A DNA stretch of 64,000 nucleotides from Symsagittifera roscoffensis (lineage: Eukaryota; Xenacoelomorpha; Acoela; Convolutidae), in the NCBI RefSeq assembly GCF_963678635.1, contig NC_087062.1, positions 56,249,970-56,313,969 of the forward strand, given 5' to 3'. A program made the translations under genes and the position numbers. Positions 47,119 to 57,700 of the stretch are shown in pieces (positions within the stretch are counted from its first letter, which is position 1; each line of letters begins with the position of its first letter). The notes under the pieces are model-generated. The model did not search any database. It saw only the letters and a list, made by a program, of their open reading frames with translations, and had not been told where the DNA came from.

Positions 47119-49801
47119 CTTCCATTATTGATGCTTCAAAGGCGTTAAGTTGATCCAGATTTCTCTCATTTTCCAATTAGAGCTTGATTTTCTGTTCGAT
47201 TTCTCTGGTTGCCATTTCCTGCTGAGCACTGCTCAGGGCGTCTCTGGCTGCTGCTTTAGAATCAATTTTGAAATCTTAAGCCACGGTCGCGGGTTGCGTT
47301 CCGCTCGTTTCTTCCAATACGTCCTGCATGTTCTTCGTGGCCAGTTTTTGCGGTTTGGCTTTGCTCCGAGCTTCCGTCTCGCTCCTCAGATGTGCCTTCC
47401 TAGCGTAAACGCCTGTCAAAGCCTCTTCATGCCTTGAATGCCTGATGTTCACCACAGCGTCCAATGTTTATGGTTAGTCCGAGTTACAATGACAGTCCAG
47501 GAGATACCGGAAACCCCTGGGGCCGAACTTTGCAATTACTCTCACAAAATCATCATGATCGATGTCCGATGCGTCTTCGTCTTCAAGGCTAAAACCGATT
47601 GCCTTCATGCCTTGTTTATAGGTTGGACATGCGGATACATTATGGTCTGTGGAACTGCAGTTTGAACAAGAGCGTCTATTGTCAATATCAACCCTAACTT
47701 GTACCATCTGCTACCCTGGTTTGCAGATCAAACGTTAAAATTGCCATAATTGTTCTTGTAAAAGCTTGATCGCATGGGAGGTTTCAGCGACAAGTATTCC
47801 TTGGATTTCAGTCGTAGCTCCTCCGGCGTTGGTGCATTGGTTGAAAGAGGTGTGTATCGCGTCGCTAACTTTGACTTGAGCTCGTCGCTCTTCACACTAT
47901 CAATGAATTTTGGAGCTACTGCCAAGGTCATCTGTTTGGTTCGCCCCATTGACTATGCCTTCTCAGCATTTCCAAATCATCTAAGAACTTGTCTTGAAGT
48001 CTTTCTTGAAGCGCATCATCGCTTGGTGCATATACACTCCCGATCCAAAACGGCTCAACAGTACCTCGAAACTTTTCTTGGCAGTATCCCGCCATCACGC
48101 AATTCAAGGCTTTTTCTTCCAAAATGCTGGTGAGCGCTTTGCATTCCTGTCTTTCAGTCAAGTCTTCTTCTTCGAAATGTAGCTTCATGACTTCTATCCA
48201 GGTATCTATACAACCATCGAATTCATTCTTGTAGCATCTCGGTTTCTTGAACGCCCGTTTGAACTTTTCGCTGCGCTCATTGGTCCTGGACAATCTTGTG
48301 AGAAATTTCTCGAGGGATCTGTTCAGAGTTTCGGCCGCTGTCGCCATCGCTGTGGCATCCCAAGAATATCCAGTCTGATCATGAGGATATCAGTAATTTG
48401 AGGCTTTGGAACATCCCTCCTTCCAGAATCACTGGGCTGAGCTCTTCCCTGGTTCGATTGATTTCATCCTTAGGAATTACTTCTTCCACTCGCGTGCTGC
48501 CAGTCGATTCCCTTCTGCGGATGTTCGTGGGATTTCTCAGCCTGTGAATCGCAGTGGTATTGATCGGATGATTAGTCTTTCCTCTAATGGGTCCAATTGC
48601 TCTTCTCCTATTGATGCTTCGTTGAAATTCACCCTGGGCTCTCTGCTCGCCACGCCTGTGTTTGCTCATTTGTTTCTTGATCCACTCCTATTTCCCAAGA
48701 GACCATCTAGTCTATCCCTTAAGAGCTGAGTTAGTTTTTCCATCATTGCATCTGTCCTATTATCGAGAGTTCCATGAATCTGCTCTTGTTGACTCCGAAG
48801 TTGCTCCAAGTCGTCTCTCAACCGTTGGTCTCTTTGCTCAACCTCCCGAGTCATTCGTGACAAGTTTCTGGACAAGTGCTCATCTGTCCTCTCTTTCAGT
48901 CGCTTCTCATTTTGACTGACTTCCTGTTTATTGCGTTGTACTTCCTCTTGCAAGCTTTCTCTCTTAACGTGAACTGCTCTTTCTAGTTCACTCATTTTGT
49001 TGGAAACCTGTTCCTGTTGCTCGCCCATCCTATTCATGATTCTAGTCAAGGCTTCTTTGATTGATACCCCCTCATCGACCAATGGAATTATTTTGGTGGA
49101 GTCATTTTAGTAGCGTCACTTTAATTGTTACAAGCAGTTTGGTGTTAGTTGAGACTCGCGCCGCTCCTCTGTGTCTTGAAGGTTCTTTGTACTCCGCCTC
49201 CAACTTTCTCCGTGTATTCTCTAGCTTGGTGGCCCTAATTGCTTCTGCTTGCGTGTCAAAATAGGCTGTTCTCAGGAAACCACTAGAATATTGCATCCCA
49301 TTCTAAGCCGTGATGATCGTTGTGAACGAACCAAACTGATCGGAAGAGCCATCCTCCATATTGGCAAAAACCATGTTTTCATGAGTTGAACTGTCGAAGC
49401 TCAATTGGGATTCAAAGTCATCAATTTCTTCGTTATCGTCACCCTCTTACTGAGTCTCGATTTCATCAACAGTTACCGCTCCCTTGGTAAATGGAAAGAA
49501 ATTTCCCAGAGTGCTCTTGACTCGTTCCGAGAACCAAGAAGACGTTGCCACCTTCTCTGACACTCCTTGCATCATGGAACGGTCAGTAGGTGAGCTTTCT
49601 ACGGCTGGTTTTTCAATCAAAGTGTCGGAAAGTTCCGACACTCTTTTCTTGACCGAGAGTCCCGGTCGACATAGAAAAGTCTTGTCTTTGTTCTACATGT
49701 GTAGAATAACTGATTAATATCCTGGTCCCGTTCCTTTCTGTACCACGTTCCGCTGGATCATCGTCCTGAGCAGGGCTCCGATGAATATCTACTTCCAACA
49801 T
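47119..49801 (-). pseudogene. Broken gag-like region: coiled coil, capsid-like, CCHC
   Basis: Reading right to left: an acidic/Ser-rich N-terminal part (49801-49100); a long heptad-like coiled coil rich in Glu/Arg/Gln (48666-49082, RMGEQQEQVSNKMSELERAV and on); a basic Arg-rich stretch (48379-48669); a capsid-like helical domain (47928-48347, with GCIDTWIEVMKLHFEEEDLT and ALTSILEEKALNCVMAGY); and a zinc knuckle at 47474-47707 (CSNCSSTDHNVSACPTY, a C-x2-C-x4-H-x4-C pattern). A second, damaged Cys/His cluster and an Arg/Glu-rich linker follow. It belongs to the retroelement gag class and is frame-broken in several places. Confidence 0.75.
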
Positions 49802-50269
49802 CGTTCGTTGTCTTTAGAGACCTTTTGGTTCCTTGTCTCAACCATTTCGCCTGAAACTTTCTTCGCGATCTCACTTGATTCGCCTGCTGTCTTTTTTGTT
49901 CTCCAACAACGGATAACTTTCACACAACACGATAATGTTCAAAAGTTTTAACTAGCAAGTGACCACGAATCTGATTAAGTTATCACAGTACAGCGCATTG
50001 TTGATTTATACTTATATTTGAAATATAAATTATCATGCTAGCTCAATCTGATGATGTCAAGATAATTAAGAGAAAGTGAACTCACTACCCAATCGAGAAC
50101 AATTAATTATAGAATTTTTTTTATTCGACATGAAGAATGAATTGAAAAAACTTATGTGTTTTACGATCTGTCTGTTCCAATTTAATAGTCAAACTAGTTT
50201 CTAAAGAAAGAACTTTCCCTGATAGGTGCCGCACTAAAGAGACAAAACTTGAAGGCAGTATCTCTCTCA
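49802..50269. other. Possible 5' flank/LTR of the decayed element
   Basis: AT-rich non-coding sequence upstream (on the - strand) of the gag-like region. An LTR cannot be identified because the other end of this element is missing. Confidence 0.35.
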
Positions 50270-50910
50270 AGTGAGCATCTCTTGCACCCACCGAGTTTTG
50301 TTTTACCTTTCTGCCTTCGGATTGCCAAGCTAAACTTACTAAATTTCTGAAGGCAACAGCTCATCCAAACAAAAATCAGTTGAGGATTCCAATCCGAATA
50401 AGTTATGTCGAGTTCTGTTATCGATTAGACCTAGAGTTGCTAATCTCCGGATTTAGACCTTAATAGTCTTTTTATTGTCTTTTTTGTTCTTTTTTGTTCT
50501 TATTTTTTTTTATTTGAAGGCAGTCAACAGTGCAGTCACTGTTTTCTGTCTTGCTCGGTCTGCCTATTTGTCTTAATATCCTTATTTGTCTTGTTTTCGG
50601 TTATATACCTATTAGGATCCTTGCTAATACGTACGTATTAGGATCCCCTCCGGATTGCAAAAAAAGGACACTTTCGAATCGGCAAATTTAGGACCCTCCG
50701 GATTGGCAAGAACAGGTCTCCTCCGAGTTGGGAGCCAGCCAAAATGAAAAGATGGACCCTTCCGGATTGGCAAAAACGGGACTCCTCCTGATTAACAAAA
50801 ACGGAGCTTTTCCGGATTGGGACCCTTCCTAGTTGGCAAAATTGTGACCCATCTAAGTTGGCAAAAATCTATACCGAGACCCTCCCGGATACTATTTTTA
50901 ACGCTTTTTC
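50270..50910 (+). repeat. Interspersed repeat with degenerate ~24-bp units (copy 2)
   Basis: Homologous to 29100-29860. The array part (about 50637-50910) carries many variants of GACCCTTCCGGATTGGCAAAA. Confidence 0.7.
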
Positions 50911-52675
50911 ATGCAAAACCAAATAACTGCGAAGGGTTCGTTCTGACTTTGGACCACTCCGGATTAAAGCTATGCTGATTATTTTACAATTTCACTTGAC
51001 TGAGAGGAGTCTTTTGACAAGCTTGTTTTCGTCTTGACTGTCGATTTAAAGGTTACCCAACGCTTCCCTTTTTTCAAGAACAACGTAGAAGAGCGTTATT
51101 CAACCGCTCTTACCGTTTGGTAGGGGTATACGGGCTATATAGGGGTATATGTTTGGTAGGGGTATTTCTATGATTACTTTCATCAAAAAAAAATTCATGT
51201 TTCAACTTGTTTAGTTTTTATTCTAGCGGTGGTAAAATAAACTGAAGCGGTCCACTGGTTCTCGAGTTATTAAGCAAAACATCTTTTGTCCTATTTCAAA
51301 AATTTTCAAACTTATAGTTTCCGCCTATTTTTTTCTCCAATTGTTGTCCTATTGACCTAAAAATTTTTGATCCTGCTCAAAAGGCTAATTCTTTTCCAGC
51401 TCAATGCAAAACATACAAAAAAACGAGTCAGCTGAAAAAATGTTCCAAAAACAATGCTACAAAAGCGTTGCAGCAGAAAAAATGTTAAATTGACTCCACT
51501 AAATCAAACCCGTTAAATCCGATTTCATTGGGACCAGGAAAGTCATTTGCAAACGGGTTCTACAACTTAAAAATTGACTAATGTACGTTGTTCGAACGAC
51601 AAGTTTTTTCTCACTGACTCAAAACTTTCAAAATACTTTCTTTTTTTGCGACGTTTCGTTTCTACAAAAATCACGAAAAATTGGTTTATGGTACTCAATT
51701 AGTCCTAACAGCGTCCGCATCAGTTTTGAGCGATTCCTCTAGATATGCTAGTCAAATTACGATGCAATTCACTAACTTAATGGTTTCTTTTTTTCATTTA
51801 AAAAAATATGGATATCTCAAAAAAATTGTTTTGTGGGGGATCAAATTATCCTTATTTTGACCCTAGAAAGTTGTCTGTTTACGGTCTATTATTTTGAAAA
51901 ACGCTTTAAGAGTATTAATACGAGTAGTAAATTTGGTATTAGTTCTAGTATTATATCCCTCCGGTTTGTTTCAATATCCGAAAAAAGGTGCTTAACCCGG
52001 AATTTCGCAAGTCGTTGGAGCGTCACTACAGTGCAGTCACTAACGAGCCCCACACAGATTGATATCGTATTTACAGTACCAAAAGGATAAAATTTTTTTT
52101 AATGATATACAAGTGTCGATTTTTGTTGTCCTTGAGACCATTCCTACTGCTCTTTTCACTGCTTGCGGGATCAGTTTTCTGTTCCAATCACTTGACACTT
52201 CCGGATTGAGCGCAAATTAGCCTTATTGTGCTCAAATTCTCAAACAACCTTACAGTACAGGCATAAGAAAACGAAACCGTTTTGGTTGTAACAATCTGGC
52301 TTGATGTGAATGCTTTTGAGAACAATATAATTTTGGTTTTTCTTTTTTACTATACTACTTTTTGCTTATTTTTCTTGCATCTTTTTCTTGTACATCTTTA
52401 AGTGTTTTTGATCAAATACTGCTCAGGGAACGACGGGCCAACCGATCACCCAACCCTTCAAGATTCGTAAATTTTTGGTCTAATTAGGTTAAAAAACTAA
52501 TATATTCATATTGAAATCAACATATTAAAGAAAACTACATCAGGGTTAGTCGTTCCTTTATAATCTTCCCGCTTTTGGTTAAGGGCCTTATACAGAGCAT
52601 TCGCTACGCGCGGAGTGCTTTCGTTGACAGGTTCGCGGATCATAAGATTATGGATAACATCCAGGAGCGCCATAA
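50911..52675. other. Non-coding spacer
   Basis: No coding support. A short GGGGTATA-rich stretch at 51120-51170 repeats TAGGGGTAT several times. Around 52125-52180 there is similarity to 30920-30970. Confidence 0.45.
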
Positions 52676-53312
52676 ACATTTATGTAACATTCCCCCGGAA
52701 GTAAATAACGACGGAAAAACAGGTATGTTTTAAAACGACTGGCCAGCGTCTTTACACAGCTTCACATGCTTTTAACCATCTCTAGCAAAGCTACTTCAAT
52801 AACTGGTGCACGTAGTAATATATCGACGAAGTCGTTACAACTTAAAGGCTTTCGGCAAAACTGCGCAAAACAACTTAATGATATACAGAATAGTGCGCTC
52901 ATGGCTGGGTCTCAGTATCAGCAGACTACGATAACACCCTAAAAACAGGGCTACTACATAATCATATTACTATTGTTTTTGTTCATTGCTAAACTCATCT
53001 GATTGTAACATTCGCCCGGAAGATACATATCGACGGATAACAAAACTAAGTCTTAAGACGACTGGCTAGCGTCTAAACAGAGCTTTGCATGTTTTTCACC
53101 GTCTCTACCAAGCCAGTACTTTTCGGTGGTCTTTCTTACATCAGGCTGACAAAAACGTTACTGTTCTCCGGCTTCGACCAGAACGCTCAAATTAACTGAG
53201 TTACATGCAAAATTAGTGAGCTCATGGCTGGGTCTCTGTATCCCCAGACCACGAGGTCACTCCTAAAAACAGGGCTATTACTTATTATATTACTATTGTT
53301 TTTGTTCAGTAG
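52676..53312 (+). repeat. Tandem pair of ~315-bp repeats
   Basis: Unit 1 (about 52676-52990) and unit 2 (about 52998-53312) share TGTAACATTCSCCCGGAAG, ACGACTGGCYAGCGTCT, ATGGCTGGGTCTC, CTAAAAACAGGGCTA and TATTACTATTGTTTTTGTTC in order. A diverged single copy is at 31385-31720. They could be solo LTRs in tandem or a small SINE-like repeat. Confidence 0.7.
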
Positions 53313-53472
53313 ATAAAAATCATCATCTCCATCGAAGATGGATCAACCCTTTCCCCCAACTCCTAGCACCTCATCCTTGTCAAAACTAATCAAAATATCA
53401 GTTAAATTCAAGTCAGGACATGACAGGATGCTAAAAGTTTATGTGAGTTAATAAAAGTTCCCGTCCCGAGAC

Positions 53473-53537
53473 CCTTCCGGATTCTTTAATCCGCTGAATC
53501 AAGCTCCTTACTCTTGATTTCCTGCTAATCCGGAAGG
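53473..53537. repeat. 11-bp inverted repeat using the CCTTCCGGATT motif
   Basis: CCTTCCGGATT at 53473-53483 and its exact complement AATCCGGAAGG at 53527-53537 could form a 43-base-loop hairpin. The motif is the core of the degenerate arrays at 29.4 and 50.7 kb. Confidence 0.75.
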
Positions 53538-53572
53538 CTGGTTCTCACCCTTCACCGTTCTTGGCAAGGGCC

Positions 53573-53604
53573 TTGCAACTATTGTAGCAGCACAATAGTT
53601 GCAA
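53573..53604. repeat. Perfect 13-bp-stem hairpin
   Basis: TTGCAACTATTGT (53573-53585), a 6-base loop and ACAATAGTTGCAA (53592-53604). It sits about 1.1 kb downstream of the giant ORF stop and has no T-run terminator context. Its role is unknown. Confidence 0.85.
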
Positions 53605-53930
53605 CTCGGAACGCTCTCTGCTATTCTGTATTTTGTTGTCGTTCTCTAATCTCGATTTTCGTACTGTTCGCAATCGCAGATAAAAGTTGTTCTGTTTTTT
53701 ACTCGCTTTTTTGTTAAAATGGCCGTTTCAGCATTTCTCAGAAATGTGACGTCATCATTCGAATTTTTAAAAATTTAAAATACTAGAATATTCTAGCCCT
53801 CACCGTTTGGCTAAACGTTCCAATAACGTCGCTAATCCTTCGAAATCATCAACTCGGAAGGCTTACTGCTCAAAATTCGAATCCTGCATAAATTGCATTT
53901 TGGCCATTCTGGTCGAATGTCACATACTCC

Positions 53931-53943
53931 CCGGACAGTCCGG
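53931..53943. repeat. GGACAGTCC palindrome (CC/GG arms)
   Basis: CCGGACAGTCCGG is a palindrome around a central A. It is one of three GGACAGTCC sites that bracket the giant ORF. Confidence 0.7.
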
Positions 53944-54200
53944 TCAATGTCCTCATTGAATCGCGCAATGTTCTAAATGGTCACAGTGTCATCGAACAGA
54001 ATTTACAAAATGCACGAAATTACTTTTATCTACGTCACATCGACTCACTGCAGAATATAAATGGCATCATACTACATCACTATAGCCTTCAAATTCATTC
54101 ATTAATCTGCACATTGAGGATATGACTTAAGATAAAACATATTTTCCGACTTCCAGTGTCAATGTCCCGATTGAAACTTTTTCTCCTAGATTTAAAAGGT

Positions 54201-54231
54201 GTTGGCTTGCAGGACAGTCCTGCCAACCAAC
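54201..54231. repeat. 31-bp imperfect palindrome with GGACAGTCC core
   Basis: The arms 54201-54215 and 54217-54231 are complementary at 13 of 15 positions around a central A, with GCAGGACAGTCCTGC perfect in the middle. It lies about 0.5 kb downstream of the giant ORF stop. Confidence 0.75.
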
Positions 54232-54739
54232 AAGCTAAAATTATCCTACTACGCTCCTTCCCTTCGGAAATCTTGCTTGTTTATTGTCCTGAATATTAAA
54301 ACTAAGAAACTTTGTGGTTAGAAAGAACAATGAAACAATCTCCCTCTTCGAGAGATTACTCAAGCCTTCCATGTCACCACAAAGTGATCAGTCTTCCTAA
54401 GTGATTAAAAACAATCATGCAGGCTGGAATATTTAAATATACTCTCCTCTTAAGCCTTTCTAAATAAATAATAAGTGTCTCTAAAGCCACTTCAACTAAA
54501 ATCAAAATGCAAATTTATAAATGCAACAATTTCAGAACTCAACTAAATGTTTCAGTTTTCAATTACAACTTGGTTGCTTGGTTTCTCACTTGAGTTTTTC
54601 ACACACATCAAACAATTCTGAGTTTTAACTTTTCTTCATCATCCCTTTGTTCTCATCTTTTTTCGTCGTTTAGAAGTTCTAAAACTTCTAAATTCTTCTA
54701 ATTTTCTTTCTTTTTGCCTCTTGTTTTCTCGACCATTCG

Positions 54740-57700
54740 TCAATGCTCCATTTCCTCCTCCTGTGACACTGACTCCGCACTCTCGGTTTCCGTGTCTTGT
54801 AGCACGTCATTGACTATCCTGACGCTGTTGGAAGCCGTCCTCCAACACTTCTGCTCTTCCACCCTCTGTTTACAGCAAGGTAGGGGATCCACGTTTGATT
54901 CTCTGTTTCTACAGAAGCTGTTGTGGAGACACAACGTCACGTTTCTCTCCAAATCTTCTTTCAGCATCTCTGCCCTCTCATTTCCACTACGCTCGCTCGT
55001 CCTGGAAATTCTTTTCACAGCGGTGGTCACTGCATTCCGATGGGTCACGAAAGCTCGCTTGAAAGCTCCTGCCCCAATATCCAGCTGATATTCACTGTAC
55101 ACTCTGCCATGTTTCGACATATGCTTTTTCGCATACTCATACAACCATGCAGTCATGTTAGCTCTGAACCATGGCATCAATCGTTTTCTTGCCCATATCT
55201 TCTTCACTTCCATCGGAATGTTTAGAACTTTGCACATTGTCTCAAAAAGATCTAAATCTTTTAGACAATCTAATTTCTGCAATTGTTCTCTCGTCGGTGC
55301 CTCCTGTCTATTATTTTCCCTCACATGAGCTTCCAGCCATCGTATCGCCATCATAACTCCCACTATCACTATTGTTATGGGCTGTGATGAATCTGGTAAA
55401 CCCATGGAGAGCAGCTCTCCAGAGTCCCATATCAACACCAAATTACTACGCTTGGGATACCACCAGGTCTGCAGCAAGCAGTGGCAAGGAAACTCGTCAT
55501 GTGTCAACATGATGCTCCTCCAATTGCGTTTTCCTGAAGCTTCCAGCAATGGTTCCACTTCCATCATCACTCGGTGGATTTCATCATTCTCATCTACTGC
55601 ATTGTAATCTGTGACAGTTGATCCTCTCTGTTTCTGTTTTTCAAAGTCACTGAAGTTCCCGCTCACATATCCCATGAACTTCTTTCCTAGTATTGACTCC
55701 AACTCCTCTTTGGTTCTCTCTGGAACTGCTGAGAACATCTTACATAGTAACTCGTAAGACTTTTCAGACATTCTCGCCAATCTCACGCACTTTGGCACTG
55801 AGAAAGCTTGATCCACGATCGTTCTTGTACTCTTCACGTCCACAGCCACGAAATGTACAGGGTATCTGCTCTTGCACATTGGAGCCAACGTTGAACCCAC
55901 CAAATATCGTGCTCCTGATGGTCTACAATAAGTTTCGCTGTGTCTGATGTTCATCTCTGTTTCGATTGCTTCCCTCCATTTTCCTATATACTTCTGCTCA
56001 GTCTGCAGAACTCCTGGGAATACTTCTACGCTGATGGCTGTGACCATCTCATGTTTCTGTTCTAGATTCAATAGTGACTCTAAAGAACCAAACATGCTGT
56101 AGAACCCTAGTGCTGTCACTAGATTCACATCGGTTCCTCCATGGCAATCTGCTATCAGTTCCGTTTCCGTTCTTGCTTTCATCACTACATTTCCAAACAA
56201 TACTGTCAACTGCTTGTGTTGTTTCTCCAGGGTTTTCACACAGTCTAGACTTCCACAAACGTGACCCTCTAGTCCACAGACTTCCGCCAGACAGCTACCA
56301 GGTTTGACCCAGTCTTCTGGTCCCCAGCCAGGCAACTCCACTCTATCTTCTCCGTTGCTCTTAGAGGCTGTTATCATCACATTATATATGATGTTGAGGT
56401 CACGCAGGTTACAGTCCGCATTCAGTTCCCTCTGTATGTCCTGTGTCGCCCGTAATATCGAGTCAGCGTTGGGACTAGGACACCACGATGGCTTCATCAA
56501 TTCCCAGACTGCCATCAAGCTCGTTCTCAGTAATTCATCTGAGAATCCCAACCCAAATTCCACTCTCTTGTCGGATTTTGGTACTGAAGGTGCAGTCACC
56601 TCTTCTTCCAAGACCAATCCCAATTTGGCCTGTGGATTGTTAACGCTCTTAGTCGTTACAATTCTGGACGTCCAGAATCTTAGTAACACCGCCTGCTCAT
56701 AATCAAAGAAGCAATCACGTATGTCTTCACTCAGGAAAGGATTGTATGCTATCCCTATAATCCCGGACACATAGCTATATGACTTCTTCTTGATCGGTCC
56801 ACAGTATTCACTGGATTTTGGCAATGCTCCCATAGATTCTTTAGTGAGCCTCAACTCCTTGTTTGAGAATCTCCTGATCTCGTCTATCTTTTTCATGGGT
56901 TCCAATTCTTCAGGTTCTTTCATGTTCACCCTCATCGGTTTACTTTGCTGCATATCCAGCATTGCTAGTAAGAACATGGCTTTCGTTCGCTCATCGCCTT
57001 CCTTCAACATTTTAACACAAGTGCTTAATGCAGGTACTGAGATCTGCTCTATCAGGAATCGAATGAAACAGAGAGCGTCTCTCCGCTTTGCACACGCTAC
57101 TGCTGCTCCCTCCTGGACTATCAGATCCCTCAGATTCGTCATAAGGAAAACTTTTTCCTCCTTTGATCGCTTCCTTTCTTCCGAATCATATTCTTCGCGA
57201 GTCAGTCCCATCATGCACCAGGCGAGCCTGAGTTGTAATTCTGTCCTTACGTAAGGTACTGCCACGAGAGCATGTATTCTTGGCGTAGTCCTCATTTCTT
57301 CTTCGAAATACCTCAATACTACTGCTTTCCATGGAAGGCTCACTAACTGCTCGATCGTCTCCGCCTCTACGTCAGACGACGCCAAAGTTCTATACGCCTT
57401 CTGCTTGAGGGTGGTGCCTTGCAACATCATTTCCAGATAACCCTCCATGGCTTTTTCGTCTTCCAGGGCCACTACATACCCTCTAGCCGAGTTCCGGTAT
57501 TCCAACATCTCCATGTATCCACCGGTGGGTTCATCTATCGACACTGTCTCCGACACTGTTAGTCGGTTGTATTCCACTGGTGTCAGTTGTCCTGCAACAC
57601 TCCCTTTCCCATGATTCATGGGAGATGGTTTGAAGTCCCTCATTTTACTCTCTCCACATTGACTGAGTATTTCCATTTCTAAAGTTGCTCCAGTCAGAGT

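Larger units (their letters stand above)
44235..49801 (-). mobile_element. Decayed large element: gag fused to part of a giant ORF
   Basis: On the - strand the order is gag-like region (49801 to 47119), then sequence homologous to residues about 1432-2437 of the 2,981-residue protein at 54740-63685. Numerous stops and shifts break both parts. The left (3') limit at 44235 is sharp and abuts unit C of the tandem array; the right (5') limit is uncertain. The arrangement implies that pol and the first half of the giant ORF were lost by an internal deletion near 47.12 kb. Alternatively, two variants of the family were recombined. Confidence 0.75.
53313..54739. other. 3' flank of the giant ORF
   Basis: Non-coding. 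It holds the hairpin and palindromes listed separately. On the - strand an AATAAA at about 54273-54278 is a possible polyadenylation signal roughly 460 nt after the stop codon. An LTR may lie here but cannot be delimited without the other end of the element. Confidence 0.45.

Noticed and set aside
56110-56160. Retropepsin in the giant protein (residues 2510-2524, LIADCHGGTDVNLVT)
   Set aside because: It is suggestive after a Cys-rich patch, but the D[ST]G triad is not intact and the spacing is two residues too long. It is not enough to call a protease.
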